Origin: Nostoc carneum NIES-2107
GTDB lineage: Bacteria; Cyanobacteriota; Cyanobacteriia; Cyanobacteriales; Nostocaceae
Assembly: GCA_002368155.1 (NCBI GenBank)
Contig: AP018180.1
Span: forward strand, 2,203,947-2,267,946
Direction: 5' to 3'
Length of the DNA: 64,000 bases
The notes beneath the pieces were generated by a model. That model had not been told where the DNA came from and ran no database searches. It worked only from the letters and a program-made list of their open reading frames with translations. Below are positions 1 to 9,099 of the stretch, one piece after another (position 1 is the first letter of the stretch; the number at the start of each line of letters is the position of its first letter). The position numbers and the translations under genes are program-made.

Positions 1-2
1 CG

Positions 3-89
3 CAGTCAAAACTTTTTGTTGAGACCGTTACGAACCATTTACGCAGATTATATGAGTTTGGCGCTAAAGAAACCTTAGCCCGATTCTGA
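3..89 (+). CDS. C-terminal end of an unidentified protein (cut by window edge)
   Basis: An open frame enters from the left edge and ends at TGA 87-89. The last residues read FVETVTNHLRRLYEFGAKETLARF-stop (shown here only as the key stretch LRRLYEFGAKETLARF), a normal-looking amphipathic helical tail. The other two frames give less protein-like sequence. Too little is present to name a family. The GNAT gene begins 40 bp downstream on the same strand. Confidence 0.4.
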   Translation, partial: QSKLFVETVTNHLRRLYEFGAKETLARF

Positions 90-129
90 GAGAAAACCGA
101 TTTTCCATGATAGTGGAGTCCATACCGAA

Positions 130-612
130 ATGCGAATTGAACCATACGAAGATAGTTACCTTGATGGCATCAAGAGTCTTTCGATTCGGGCATGGGCTCC
201 GGTTTTTGATTCGCTTGAGAAAGCAATGGATCTTGACGTGTATCGCTCATTCTATCCCGATGATTGGCGTGTCAGCCAGCTTCATGCTGTCCAAGAAGTC
301 TGTGCGGCTGCAGATACAAAGGTGTGGGTGGCGATTGAATCTGGTGCAATCATGGGCTTTGTAGCTGTGAAACTCCACTCCGAGAGCCGCATGGGAGAAA
401 TCTATATGATTGCTGTCCATCCAGACTATCAACGTCGAGGTATTGGCTCCGCTTTAATAGAATTTGCTCTCGATTGGATGAAAGTTGCTGGGATGTCTGT
501 TGTTATGGTGGAAACCGGAGGCGATCCAGGCCATGCTCCGGCACGTTTTACCTATGAACAACTGGGTTTTAGGCTGTTCCCAGTCGCCAGGTACTTCAAG
601 AAATTGGGTTAG
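130..612 (+). CDS. GNAT family N-acetyltransferase
   Basis: This 160-residue protein has the single-domain GNAT size. The acetyl-CoA pyrophosphate loop is visible as HPDYQRRGIGSALIEFAL (about residues 97-114), preceded by the beta-strand GEIYMIAV. The C-terminal segment with FTYEQLGFRLFPVARYFKKLG is the usual end of the fold, where a GNAT places its late catalytic or substrate contacts. Members transfer an acetyl group from acetyl-CoA to an amine of a small molecule, antibiotic or protein; the acceptor cannot be read from sequence. A longer out-of-frame ORF starting at 107 is a shadow. The stop is about 27 bp from the kinase start that follows, so the two may be cotranscribed, although no functional link is obvious. 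Confidence 0.85.
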   Translation: MRIEPYEDSYLDGIKSLSIRAWAPVFDSLEKAMDLDVYRSFYPDDWRVSQLHAVQEVCAAADTKVWVAIESGAIMGFVAVKLHSESRMGEIYMIAVHPDYQRRGIGSALIEFALDWMKVAGMSVVMVETGGDPGHAPARFTYEQLGFRLFPVARYFKKLG

Positions 613-639
613 TTCACGATTAAGGATTTGGAGGGGCAA

Positions 640-2154
640 TTGGCTGAAATCGTAATTGGCTTAGACTTGGGTACAGGTGGAGTAAGAGCGATCGCAGTTG
701 ACCTAAAAGGGCAAATGATCGCGCAAGCAACGAAAAGCTATCCTTTATTAACTCCACAACATGGTTGGACGGAACAAAATTCATCAGATTGGGTGGAAGC
801 AAGTTTGGCTGCTCTCTCTGATGTTACTCAACAGCTAAATGGATACCAAGTCATTGCCCTGGGTTTGTCTGGACAAATGCATGGTATGGTTCCTGTTGAT
901 AGAGAAGGTCAAGCAATTAGACCAGCAATTTTGTGGAACGATCAGCGCACTGGTGAAGCTGTAGCTGAAATTGAAGCCGCTATTCCCCGTCAGGAGTTAA
1001 TTCAGCGCACTGGAAATCCTGCAATTACTGGGTTTCAACTACCAAAGCTTTTATGGTTACGATCTGAAGAACCACAAGCCTATACTCGGTTGTGGCAAAT
1101 TCTCTTGCCCAAAGATTATCTGGGATATGTGCTAACTGGCGAACTTGCGACAGAACCATCTGATGCGTCTGGTGTCGGGTGTTTGAATTTAGCCAATCGC
1201 CAATGGGATACAGATATTCTTGATGCTCTGGATATTAACCCAGCATTATTTCCCCCAGTCATCGAATCTACTGCGAGCGCTGGACGGCTCAAACCAGAAA
1301 TAGCCAACCGCGTAGGACTTCCAGCCGGATTACCTGTAGTTGCTGGCGGCGGTGACAATGCAGCTGCAGCAATTGGTTTGGGTATTTCATCCAGCAACCT
1401 TAACTTGGGTAGTTTGAGTATTGGCACATCGGGAGTTATCTTTGCACCATGCGTAGGCGTAGCCCGTCGTAGACATCGCCCAATTCCCGATCCTCAAGGT
1501 AGAGTACATTTGTTCTGTCATGTCGATGGCGGCTATCATCTACTAGGAGTAACGCTAGCGGCTGGTGGTTCTTTGCGTTGGTATCGAGATACATTTGCAC
1601 CGCAGATATCTTACACCGAGTTGATGGAAATGGCAGAGCGATCGCTACCTGGATCGCGTGGTGTGTTATTTCTCCCTCATCTTTCAGGAGAACGCAGTCC
1701 CCACCTCGACCCTAAGACAAGGGGTGCTTTGGTGAATTTGTCATTAGCGCATACCCAAGCAGATATCATTCGCGCAGTTTTAGAGGGGGTGGCTTTTAGC
1801 TTGCGGGAAGCCTTGGAAGTAATTAGTGCGATCGCCTTTGGCGCTGCGCCCCGCGCAATCGCTCCGGTTCATCAACTCTTAGCTACAGGTGGAGGCGCAC
1901 GCTCTCAAACTTGGCTTAAAATTCTCGCAGATGTTTTGCAAACAGAACTGATTGCGCCTAAAGCTGAAGAAGGAGCCGCTTACGGAGCAGCTATTCTAGC
2001 AATGGTGGGGGTTGGTGCCTACCCTAATTTAGCAGCTGCACTCAAAATCCTACCGCCAGATAGTCATGTAGTACAGCCGCAGGCAAACCCTTTGTATGAA
2101 GCAGGATTTAAGCGCTACAAACTGCTTTACGATACCTTGAAAGCTGTTCGTTAA
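640..2154 (+). CDS. xylB: FGGY-family sugar kinase, xylulokinase-like
   Basis: This is a two-domain ASKHA sugar kinase that would phosphorylate a ketopentose (D-xylulose, or possibly D-ribulose) with ATP in the cytoplasm. The N-terminal phosphate-1 loop [10 protein letters not shown], the substrate-side [11 protein letters not shown] and LWNDQRT, and the C-terminal adenosine motif [10 protein letters not shown] with [10 protein letters not shown] are all present. At about 504 residues it has the family length. The frame opens at TTG 628, but GGAGGGG at 630-636 sits just ahead of a second TTG at 640, so 640 is preferred. Residues around [10 protein letters not shown] (coded at 1447-1482) look like a repeat inserted in frame. 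A second GC-rich stretch near 1830-1860 ([12 protein letters not shown]) may also be repeat-derived. Substrate choice between xylulose and ribulose is uncertain. Confidence 0.8.
   Translation: MAEIVIGLDLGTGGVRAIAVDLKGQMIAQATKSYPLLTPQHGWTEQNSSDWVEASLAALSDVTQQLNGYQVIALGLSGQMHGMVPVDREGQAIRPAILWNDQRTGEAVAEIEAAIPRQELIQRTGNPAITGFQLPKLLWLRSEEPQAYTRLWQILLPKDYLGYVLTGELATEPSDASGVGCLNLANRQWDTDILDALDINPALFPPVIESTASAGRLKPEIANRVGLPAGLPVVAGGGDNAAAAIGLGISSSNLNLGSLSIGTSGVIFAPCVGVARRRHRPIPDPQGRVHLFCHVDGGYHLLGVTLAAGGSLRWYRDTFAPQISYTELMEMAERSLPGSRGVLFLPHLSGERSPHLDPKTRGALVNLSLAHTQADIIRAVLEGVAFSLREALEVISAIAFGAAPRAIAPVHQLLATGGGARSQTWLKILADVLQTELIAPKAEEGAAYGAAILAMVGVGAYPNLAAALKILPPDSHVVQPQANPLYEAGFKRYKLLYDTLKAVR
1451..1479 (+). 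repeat. 29-bp interspersed repeat inside the xylB-like gene
   Basis: The stretch beginning GCGTAGGCGTAGCC and ending GTAGACATCGC differs by a single base from 41999-42027 inside bamA. Here it is read on its own strand as part of [10 protein letters not shown]; in bamA it is read on the opposite strand. Both insertions keep the frame open. Confidence 0.8.
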
Positions 2155-2206
2155 GCGAATTTTATACCAAATCAAATAATGTTGGCGACAGATAAATTCT
2201 TTGTAG

Positions 2207-2261
2207 GGGCACGGCACCAGTAAGATATTTGATATGCCAAAATATTGTGGATGCCGTGCCC
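2207..2261. repeat. Interspersed palindromic repeat (GGGCACGGCA family), split by a spacer
   Basis: GGGCACGGCA at 2207-2216 is the exact inverse of TGCCGTGCCC at 2252-2261. The flanking text (AAATAATGTT..GCGACA) matches that around the 16671-16691 hairpin, marking a common repeat family. Here the loop has been widened by about 35 bp of AT-rich sequence. It lies between the convergent xylB-like and DUF1400 genes and could act as a bidirectional terminator. Confidence 0.6.
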
Positions 2262-2417
2262 ATATTCAATTGCTTCAGTGGCACTTTAAGACTCAGGCAC
2301 TATTTAACTAATTTCCCTAATGCCGCTGGTATTATTGAATGACTGGTTTATTTTAATATTTTGCCATTCCCTAATAGCTGGCGATCGCAACCCATTTTCA
2401 ATTAACTTTCATTTGTC

Positions 2418-2963
2418 CTAATTTAAAGATATAGGGATAGGCAGAACCCTTTGTAAATTTTCTACCAGCATATATAGCTGATTATAAGTTTGGGCAAGAC
2501 GTTCCCCATCCACAATAATTTCTCTCGTTGGATAGTTTTGCATTATTTCAATTAATGAGACTTTATTATCTTGGTTAGCAGATAAAATAATAGCTGCACG
2601 CAAAGCCTGTCTATTAGCTTCTCCCGAGGGAGTACTAACTGACTGACCAATTCTGTCTAATAAAAATTCACCTATTTGGTTATTTAATACACGATCTAAG
2701 ACTACAGGATCAGCATTTACCTGTTGTGTTAATATTTGACGAAATGTCTTTGGGTCTTGTCCAGCTTGATTAAAATAGAAATTTAGGTCTTGGGAAACTT
2801 CTCCAGTTTCTGCCAGTTCTGTTAATTCATCAACTGATACAGATGGACGAAAAATCCCGTATCTTAAGATAACTCTTTCCGCTGCGATCGCACTATGAGC
2901 GTAAAGTAGTATAAAAATACTTGTTATTAGAGATAAATTTAATTTTTGAATCAATAATTTCAT
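2418..2963 (-). CDS. Exported DUF1400 (alpha/beta-hydrolase-associated) protein
   Basis: The 181-residue product starts with a signal peptide (hydrophobic ITSIFILLYAHSAIAA, cleavage likely after AIAA or AHSAIA). It continues ERVILRYGIFRPSVSVDELTELAETG, then a helical body with LNNQIGEFLLDRIG and the tail YNQLYMLVENLQRVL. The ERVxLxYGxxxxSVSVxELxxxAxTG opening is characteristic of the cyanobacterial DUF1400 domain, which in longer proteins precedes an alpha/beta-hydrolase. Here only the DUF1400 part is present, so this is probably a stand-alone periplasmic or membrane-facing helper rather than an enzyme. No strong ribosome-binding site precedes the ATG. The function is unknown. Confidence 0.75.
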   Translation of the reverse strand: MKLLIQKLNLSLITSIFILLYAHSAIAAERVILRYGIFRPSVSVDELTELAETGEVSQDLNFYFNQAGQDPKTFRQILTQQVNADPVVLDRVLNNQIGEFLLDRIGQSVSTPSGEANRQALRAAIILSANQDNKVSLIEIMQNYPTREIIVDGERLAQTYNQLYMLVENLQRVLPIPISLN

Positions 2964-3123
2964 TGTTTCATTCTTTTAGTTATATATAAATGTGAGCCAT
3001 TAAAAATAATGGCAGAATTATTTATAGAGAGTCAAATTTTATGGGAAAATCATTCAAGCAAAGCAATTTTTGTTATTTATGTTCTTGCATGATTTTTACT
3101 CTTATTGATTAAATTGCATAAAT

Positions 3124-3175
3124 ACTCATGAGGGCTGTTAACTGTTGACGGTTGACTGTCAACAGCCCTCATGAG
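3124..3175. terminator. Long imperfect hairpin downstream of the GlsB-type gene
   Basis: Left arm CTCATGAGGGCTGTTAAC pairs with right arm GTCAACAGCCCTCATGAG, almost perfectly over 18 bp, with an internal GTTGACGGTTGACTGTC loop that can also fold. No T-run follows on the minus strand, so the role as terminator is inferred from position between two minus-strand genes. It may equally be an interspersed palindrome. Confidence 0.5.
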
Positions 3176-3252
3176 GAATTGTGCAACTTCAAAGCAGAAC
3201 AGCTTATGCTTCAAGGCATATATTTCATAACTTTTCAACAGAGGCTATTGCT

Positions 3253-3522
3253 TTAGTAAGCTCTGCGGGTAAAAGTGTAATAGAGCCATAAACCAATAAT
3301 GGCACCAATGATGGAGACGATAATACCGCCAATACTCAATCCGGCTGAGGTAAAGGCTAAGGTTCCTGTGGTTAACAAGGTGTAGATGCTCCCACCAATG
3401 AGCGCACCGATCATTCCCAGGAGTATAGTGCCTAAAATGTTACCCCCTTGATGTCCAGGGTAGATCATTTTTGCGATCGCACCTGCAATCAATCCTAAAA
3501 CTATCCAAGCTAGAATGTTCAT
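3253..3522 (-). CDS. GlsB/YeaQ/YmgE-type small membrane protein
   Basis: This 89-residue, glycine-rich protein is almost entirely hydrophobic, with three predicted membrane helices (starting at ILAWIVLGLIAGAIAKMIYPG, then GTILLGMIGALIGGSIY, then GLSIGGIIVSIIGAIIGLWLYY). The G-x-I-A-x-x-I-x-P-G element and the G-I-I-G-S-I-x-G-A pattern are typical of the transglycosylase-associated/GlsB family, small inner-membrane proteins often tied to stress responses. The frame opens 36 bp further upstream, but the start at 3522 carries GGAGAAAA eight bases ahead and gives the family-standard MNILAWIVLG N-terminus. Confidence 0.85.
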   Translation of the reverse strand: MNILAWIVLGLIAGAIAKMIYPGHQGGNILGTILLGMIGALIGGSIYTLLTTGTLAFTSAGLSIGGIIVSIIGAIIGLWLYYTFTRRAY

Positions 3523-3859
3523 AATTTTTCTCCATAAACAACATATTTCGTTAAACACCCTGAAAATTCCATCAGTAACTCTGCCTGTTTTTGTAATCAG
3601 ACAAAAATTACTATTTCTTTGTCAGCAACGAATTAAGCCTGTTTTTCTAGCTATGTATAGAATATAATTTTCGTCAAGACTACTTCCACTATCTGAAGTA
3701 AGAGAATCTATTTAAACAGTGTTTGCTTGAAAATCTCTAATTTTTGAAAATTGGGTTTTATTCATCAATCTTACACTGTTATATTCGGAAAAACTCCAGT
3801 TTTCCACTTAGAAGATACATAATAAACATCAGCACATCAAAACTGCTTTATTAAGAAAA

Positions 3860-3985
3860 TGACTTACACAAAAGTCACGCAATTACGTCATTACGAGCGT
3901 AGTCAAGTAATCGCCTGATATTCTGGGATGGCTTCCCTACAATGCGTTCTAGTCGCAATGAAAAATTTTGTTTGCGTAATTACTG
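3860..3985. repeat. Composite interspersed repeat (GTCATTACGAGCG..AATCGC type)
   Basis: GTCATTACGAGCGTAGTCAA followed by GTAATCGC, and then GGATGGCTTCCCT..AGTCGCAATGA, are the two halves of the widespread palindromic repeat usually seen as GTCATTGCGAGCG..AATCGC. It sits between GACTTACACAAA and TTTGCGTAATTAC, which resemble degraded ends of the terminal-inverted-repeat element described at 4238, 35092 and 42379. Confidence 0.45.
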
Positions 3986-4237
3986 AAGAAATTAGGCGTT
4001 GCTTAAGATTTGGATAAATTAGCAAATGAAACTATTAGAAATTAGTTCCAAGTTTGACCCAATCATCAGATGAGTTAGCAACGCCTGAAATAAAGCTGAG
4101 TTTGCCTTCAATACAAAGATAGTGATTTTTCAGTATAAGTTTAACAATCAGTTGTAAAAATAACGGTCAAAATTTGAGCAGAAATCGGGTAGTTATTTAA
4201 AAACTAGGTAGTTGCTGGAATAAGTTTTATCTTGATC

Positions 4238-4369
4238 AGGACTTACACAACTGACACAGCGATTCTCTAACATAAGAGTCAATGGTCAAAAATTGAGGTT
4301 TTTTTGGACTCTTGACATTTGAATCTGGACAAACCTAAACGAACAAAATATGACACTTGCTTAAGTCTT
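4238..4369. mobile_element. MITE-like element, copy A
   Basis: About 132 bp bounded by AGGACTTACACAACTG and the inverse end TGACACTTGCTTAAGTCTT. The inside shares AGAGTCAA, GTCAAAAATT and the CTGGAC-A-CCTAAACGA block with the copy at 35092-35228. There is no coding capacity. The ends are more diverged than in the 35092 copy, so it appears old. Confidence 0.6.
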
Positions 4370-4566
4370 AATTTTTTATCTAGAAACGGCTTTGCTGAAA
4401 TGTTTACAGCTTTATACTTCAGTCAGCAACATCACGCCTATCTGATTATTGAAATTGAACAGTGCGATCGCCACAGCTAGAAAATCATCGCCACACCCGA
4501 CTAATCTACAGTCAAACTCCTCTAACCTTGACACTAAACCCAAGGAAAATCTGCCGAACGCTACCT

Positions 4567-4590
4567 TTATATAACTATTTAGTTATATAA
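4567..4590. promoter_or_regulatory. Perfect 10-bp hairpin upstream of the flavoprotein gene
   Basis: TTATATAACT (4567-4576) and AGTTATATAA (4581-4590) form a perfect dyad with a 4-nt centre, about 175 bp ahead of the start at 4766. The symmetry would suit a dimeric regulator or a local cruciform. The regulatory role is inference only. Confidence 0.35.
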
Positions 4591-4765
4591 TATAAGAGAT
4601 TAGTACTTCTCCACTATGCTGCTACAGGGAAATACTTAGTATCTTAGTAGTTTTTTATCAAAAAACCTTTCCCCTTTCCATCAAGTAGACGCTAAAGCAC
4701 AAAGAAGATACTTTGAACTGCTGGTAACTTTCAAAACTTCATAGTTAAGAAATTAAAAATCAAAT

Positions 4766-5845
4766 ATGACAATACTTCCACCGCTACTTATTGGTAAACA
4801 TATTGCCCGCTACCCGATTATTCAAGGGGGAATGGGAATCAGAATTTCTGGAGCGAATCTGGCTGGTGCTGTGGCTAATGCAGGTGGGATTGGTATTGTT
4901 TCTGCTGTGGGATTAGGACTCAATTCTCCCTATTTCACCTTTAAACACCGAAAAAATCAGTTATTTGAAGCAAATCGCTTGGCATTAATTGATGAACTCC
5001 AGAAAGCTCGTCAAATTAGTCCAAATGGGGTGATTGGGATTAACTCAATGATGGTAGCGCGAGATAATGAAACTCTGGTACGTACAGCCGTAGAGCATGG
5101 TGTGAATTTAGTAATTTCTGGTGCTGGTTTACCATTACATTTACCGGAATATACAGAGAGTTATCCAGATGTCGCACTAGTGCCGATTGTTTCCACTACT
5201 CGTGCTGCAAAGGTGATTAGCCGGAAGTGGGAACGTAATTATGGACGTTTACCTGATGCCTTTGTGGTGGAAAACCCGAATACCGCAGGGGGTCATTTGG
5301 GTGCAAAATACCAAGAGTTAGGTAATGTTGCCTTAAATGCGGAGCAAGTCATTCCAGAATTGGTGGAATATCTGCGTTCAGAAGTGGGTACAGATATTCC
5401 AGTGATTGCAGCTGGTGGAGTTTGGAACCGTGCTGATATTGATCGGATGTTGGCTTTGGGTGCCAAAGGGGTACAGATGGGGACTCGCTTTATTACCACC
5501 GATGAATGTGATGCAGATATTCGTTACAAGGAGTTTCATCTTCATGCCAGTCCCGAAGATGTGGTAATTATACCTTCTCCTGTGGGAATGCCGGGAAGGG
5601 CATTAAAAAATACTTTTGTGGAAAAAGCGATCGCTCGTTCTCCAGATTTAGAAAAACGCTGTATCGCTAACTGCTTAGAGGTTTGCCAATGCCGAGATCT
5701 TCAACAAACCTATTGTATTGTTCAAGCATTAGATAAAGCTGCCCGTGGTGATGTGGAAAATGGTTTAATTTTTGCTGGGAGTAATGCTGGACGTGCTGAA
5801 TATATGATGTCTGTTGCAGAATTAATTGGGGAACTTGTTAGCTAA
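4766..5845 (+). CDS. Nitronate monooxygenase / FabK-like FMN oxidoreductase
   Basis: A 359-residue TIM-barrel flavoprotein of the 2-nitropropane dioxygenase/FabK superfamily. Visible elements are the N-terminal PIIQGGMGIRISGANLAGAV with the nearby AGGIGIVSA, the VVENPNTAGGHLG strand, and the FMN-phosphate region AAGGVWNRADIDRMLALGA followed by GVQMGTRF. The C-terminus carries a Cys cluster (RCIANCLEVCQCRDLQQTYC) followed by GLIFAGSNAGR, typical of one branch of the family; the cysteines might bind metal. Members oxidise nitronates with O2 or act as NAD(P)H enoyl reductases, and the substrate here is open. It is transcribed alone, with 294 bp before the next gene. The start ATG has no clear ribosome-binding site. 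Confidence 0.85.
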   Translation: MTILPPLLIGKHIARYPIIQGGMGIRISGANLAGAVANAGGIGIVSAVGLGLNSPYFTFKHRKNQLFEANRLALIDELQKARQISPNGVIGINSMMVARDNETLVRTAVEHGVNLVISGAGLPLHLPEYTESYPDVALVPIVSTTRAAKVISRKWERNYGRLPDAFVVENPNTAGGHLGAKYQELGNVALNAEQVIPELVEYLRSEVGTDIPVIAAGGVWNRADIDRMLALGAKGVQMGTRFITTDECDADIRYKEFHLHASPEDVVIIPSPVGMPGRALKNTFVEKAIARSPDLEKRCIANCLEVCQCRDLQQTYCIVQALDKAARGDVENGLIFAGSNAGRAEYMMSVAELIGELVS

Positions 5846-5919
5846 TCGGCATTGGCTTGAGAAAACAAAGTTAGCTTCCGGATGAATGTCCAGGGAGCGA
5901 TCGCATATCTAGCAATAAT

Positions 5920-5985
5920 TGTCGGTTAAGGGTAAAAGGGGAAGGGGAAAAGGGGCAAGAAAAAACCTTTAACCTTTACCCTTTT
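5920..5985. repeat. Left copy of a ~65-bp inverted repeat flanking the FAD-oxidoreductase pair
   Basis: Starts TGTCGGTTAAGGG and runs through GGGGCAAGAAAAAACCTTT into AACCTTTACCC. The reverse complement of 9100-9172 reproduces it with one ~9-bp length difference in the purine-rich part. Together the copies bracket 6140-8963. Confidence 0.7.
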
Positions 5986-6139
5986 ACTCAAGAAGCAGGG
6001 CACAGGGGGAACAAGCCCTTCTCCTGTGCGCTACGCGAATCTGTGAATCCGACATCTATGTGAAATTTCCCCCCAATAACAGAAGCAGATACATATAGTT
6101 TTTTGGAAAATTACATTCAATCGTCCGAGGAATCATCCT

Positions 6140-7702
6140 ATGAAACCGGATTATCTCATTGTCGGCAGTGGTTTATCAGCATTAGTCTTTGGTGCTTTAA
6201 TGGCAAACTCTGGCAAGTCTGTGCAAATCCTTGAAGCCCATGAGCATCCAGGAGGCTTTGGACACACATTTACAATGGCTAAAAAATATACGTTTAATGC
6301 CCAACTTCACTACGTTTGGGACTGCGGTGAAGGGAAAACGGTAAATCGGGTACTAAAAAAACTGGGCTTAGATCAGGACGTAACTTTTGAGCGGTATGAT
6401 CCAGATGGCTTTGACCATATGCGAATGCCAGGATATGCGTTGGATATTCCTTCACAACCAGAGGAACTGATTCGACGATTGTCGGCATTATTTCCGACAC
6501 ATAGCGATCGCCTTCGCCAATTCGTCAACGAAGTGGAAAAGACTGGTGCAGGCTTGCAAATACTCGCTCCTCCAGTTAAGCCAACTGAATTACTCAAAAA
6601 TGCAAGTGAGGTGTTCTGTGCTGTCCAGTATCTCAACAGCACACTTCAGGATGTATTTGACAAATTTCAGCTACCCCAAGCCGCCCAAACCTTATTAGCC
6701 CTGCAATGGCCTGATTTTTTGCTGCCTCCCAACCAACTCTCATTTTATGCCTGGGTCTTATTATTTCGTGGCTATCAAGCAGGAGCATTTTATCCAACTC
6801 AGCATTTTGAGCGTGTGATTAATTCATTCGTCAAGGTGATTGAATCACACGGGGGGCAAGTGCTGCTTAATCATGAAATCACGAATTTTAGAGTCACAGA
6901 CAAAACGGTTACAGGCGTTGAGGCGATGGATCTCACCACCCATCAAACTCATGAATTTACAGGTGAAACTGTGATTTGCAACATTGACCCTAAAAAAGCT
7001 GCCAAAATGATTGGGGAGGAAAAGTTCTCCTCAAAATTGCGCCGTAAACTCAACTATGAATATTCGCCATCCAACTTCATGGCTTATTGCGTCGTCAAAG
7101 ATATCGACCTCCGCAACTATGGATTTGGAAAGTGGAATCTCTTTCATACAGGGCATCAGGATCTCAATGAAGCCTTTACGCAGATGTATGAACATCATGA
7201 CTTTTCCAATCCCAGTTTTGCGATGACAACGCCTACTTTATTAACAGAGGCGAGTCGGGATTGCCCAGAAGACTGCCAGATTGTCGAATTTCTCACTGTT
7301 GCCAATTACGACTACTTCAAGCAATTGCGAGAGAGCGATTCCCTTCGGGACGGCAAAGCCGAACGCAAAACCTACAACCAAAAAAAGCAAGAAATCCTAG
7401 ATTCCATTTTGGATGTTGTGGAAAAACACTATGTGCCGGATTTTAGAAAGCACATAGTTTTTCAGATCACAGGCAGCCCCACCACCAATGAACGCTTTTG
7501 CTGGTGTCCTCAGGGGAATTCCTACGGCTCTAGTCTCACACCCCGCAACATGGGTTTAGGGAGACTGAATCACGAAACCTCACTCAAAAATTTCTATTTC
7601 TGCAATGCCTCATCCGGCTATCCAGGTTTCGCTCCAACGATTTGGACAGGAGCATTACTGTATCAACGCTTATCTGGAGACGCGATTTTAGGCAACAACT
7701 AA
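6140..7702 (+). CDS. FAD-dependent oxidoreductase, phytoene-desaturase/retinol-saturase-like
   Basis: A 520-residue flavoprotein of the CrtI/CrtISO/RetSat superfamily. The dinucleotide fold opens at residue 5 with LIVGSGLSALVFGALMANSG and the acidic strand end VQILEAHEHPGGFGHTF; FNAQLHYVWDCGEGKTVNRVL follows as in retinol saturase-like members. The C-terminal FAD-contact block NFYFCNASSGYPGFAPTIWT is intact. Such enzymes desaturate, saturate or isomerise polyenes or similar lipids, but the substrate here is unknown. A GAGGAAT ribosome-binding site lies 8 bp before the ATG. RESDSLRDGKAER (coded around 7330-7370) looks like an in-frame repeat insertion. The gene is followed after 46 bp by a second FAD oxidoreductase; the pair is probably an operon. 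Confidence 0.75.
   Translation: MKPDYLIVGSGLSALVFGALMANSGKSVQILEAHEHPGGFGHTFTMAKKYTFNAQLHYVWDCGEGKTVNRVLKKLGLDQDVTFERYDPDGFDHMRMPGYALDIPSQPEELIRRLSALFPTHSDRLRQFVNEVEKTGAGLQILAPPVKPTELLKNASEVFCAVQYLNSTLQDVFDKFQLPQAAQTLLALQWPDFLLPPNQLSFYAWVLLFRGYQAGAFYPTQHFERVINSFVKVIESHGGQVLLNHEITNFRVTDKTVTGVEAMDLTTHQTHEFTGETVICNIDPKKAAKMIGEEKFSSKLRRKLNYEYSPSNFMAYCVVKDIDLRNYGFGKWNLFHTGHQDLNEAFTQMYEHHDFSNPSFAMTTPTLLTEASRDCPEDCQIVEFLTVANYDYFKQLRESDSLRDGKAERKTYNQKKQEILDSILDVVEKHYVPDFRKHIVFQITGSPTTNERFCWCPQGNSYGSSLTPRNMGLGRLNHETSLKNFYFCNASSGYPGFAPTIWTGALLYQRLSGDAILGNN
7335..7366 (+). repeat. GC-rich repeat fragment inside the FAD oxidoreductase gene
   Basis: GCGATTCCCTTCGGGACGGC and the following AAAGCCGAACGC resemble repeat text seen in the spacers at 22105-22125 (CGGCAAAGCCG) and 28560-28580 (CCCCTTCGGGTTCGGC). 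It is translated in frame as SDSLRDGKAER, a charged patch unlike its surroundings. Confidence 0.45.
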
Positions 7703-7748
7703 ATAGACCTTCATGCAGGATTCATTTCATCAACATTAGAGGTGAACT

Positions 7749-8963
7749 ATGAGGATTGCGGTTATTGGGGGTGGAGCCAGTGGTATGGCTACAGCTTACT
7801 GGCTCAACAAACAAGGGCATCATGTCACTGTATTTGAACGGCAAGGAATGTTAGGGGGACACATTCGGACAATCAACAAAAATGTGAAACCTAACCAATC
7901 TCAGTGCCATGAAATTTTGGAAAGTGGAGTGCTGGAATTTCCTACTAAATTTCATCACTTCCTAGCTCTGATGCAAGAGCTAGGAGTAAAACTATTACCC
8001 GTCGATATTGGTTCAGCGTTGTTTCCCAAAAATGGCAGTCACTTTTTATCGAAGGTTGCGATCGCAAAAAACTTCACAGGTATCCAACGCCTGATCGAAG
8101 ATATTCGATTTCATAATCTCCAAATGTGTTCCCCTGGGTTATGGCTGTTAACGCGATTTGCTCCTATGCAGGATTTCTACGACCAGCCACTATCTCGTTA
8201 TCTGAAAGCCAATAGTACTAGTAGCATCTGGCTCAAGTTGCTGACAATGTATAGCTATTCGATACCGTTTGACCTCATCGACGATTTTCCCGCAGAATTA
8301 GCAATTCCCATGTTACGCGACTACCTTATGGTCAACTGGGTCAGAGTTGAAGGCGGTGTATATTCTTACATTGAAAAAATTCTGGAACGCTTTCAAGGTG
8401 AAGTCTTGCTGAATGCTGAGATTGCCAATATTTCCAGAAGCCCAGATGCTGTGAAAATTGAAAGATTAAACGGCGAAATCCAGGAGTTTGATAAAGTTGT
8501 GTTTGCCACGCCACCCGACCAGGTAATAGAGCTGTTAGCTGACCCAACCGATGCGGAAATTAAACGTTTCTCAGCCTGGAAAGCCAACTATGCAACTACT
8601 ACAGTTCATCAGGATACTTCTATGTATGCCAACCACGACATCCGACATCCCTCGGAATTTGATTTCTTTGAGACAAATACCAGATGGGGATATAACTGCT
8701 GCTTGAATCAGCTTTGCGGCATCTCGTCGCCACAGCATCATTTCCTATCGTTTCAACTCGAAGAGTTAATTGCCAAAGATTCCATCATTCACATTCAGCA
8801 ACATCACACGCCGTTGTATACCACTGAATCTTTTCGATACCGAGATGAAGTAGTTGCTACTAACGGTGAGAACAATACCTATCATGCAGGAGCCTACCTA
8901 GGAGATGGCTTACATGAAGGCGCGATCGCATCTGCCAAGCGAGTTGCTCAACTAATCGGTTAA
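7749..8963 (+). CDS. FAD/NAD(P)-binding amine-oxidase-like oxidoreductase
   Basis: The 404-residue protein opens with a textbook dinucleotide fold, RIAVIGGGASGMATAYWLNK, then VTVFERQGMLGGHIRT, as in the amine oxidase/protoporphyrinogen oxidase superfamily. A second FAD-binding feature, DKVVFATPPDQVIELL (about residues 248-263), and the C-terminal FAD contact YHAGAYLGDGLHEGAIASAK are present. This resembles predicted NAD/FAD-binding proteins seen near desaturase-like genes. AGAGGTGA lies six bases before the ATG. With only 46 bp separating it from the desaturase-like gene upstream, the two probably act on the same lipid or polyene pathway; this is inferred from position. The product is not identifiable from sequence alone. 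Confidence 0.75.
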   Translation: MRIAVIGGGASGMATAYWLNKQGHHVTVFERQGMLGGHIRTINKNVKPNQSQCHEILESGVLEFPTKFHHFLALMQELGVKLLPVDIGSALFPKNGSHFLSKVAIAKNFTGIQRLIEDIRFHNLQMCSPGLWLLTRFAPMQDFYDQPLSRYLKANSTSSIWLKLLTMYSYSIPFDLIDDFPAELAIPMLRDYLMVNWVRVEGGVYSYIEKILERFQGEVLLNAEIANISRSPDAVKIERLNGEIQEFDKVVFATPPDQVIELLADPTDAEIKRFSAWKANYATTTVHQDTSMYANHDIRHPSEFDFFETNTRWGYNCCLNQLCGISSPQHHFLSFQLEELIAKDSIIHIQQHHTPLYTTESFRYRDEVVATNGENNTYHAGAYLGDGLHEGAIASAKRVAQLIG

Positions 8964-9099
8964 GCTTTGAATTTGGAATGATTTGTATAATTACTACACC
9001 AATTCTTTTTCTGAACTTAGTGGCTGTGTTGGCTCTATTAAGAGAATTTACAGTTATATCAATACTGCTCGGTTAAGGATTTTCAACTTGGAATTTGGT

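Larger units (their letters stand above)
3523..4765. other. 1.2-kb intergenic region, repeat-rich, no convincing gene
   Basis: Between divergently transcribed genes; no reading frame has protein-like composition or a ribosome-binding site. It contains a degenerate interspersed repeat (3860-3985), one copy of the ~130-bp terminal-inverted-repeat element (4238-4369) and a perfect AT-rich hairpin at 4567-4590 near the next gene. The rest is AT-rich unique sequence. Confidence 0.6.

Noticed and set aside
3860-3985. Degraded fourth copy of the AGGACTTACGCAA element
   Set aside because: Ends GACTTACACAAA and TTTGCGTAATTAC only partly match, and the interior belongs to another repeat class, so it is listed only as a repeat.
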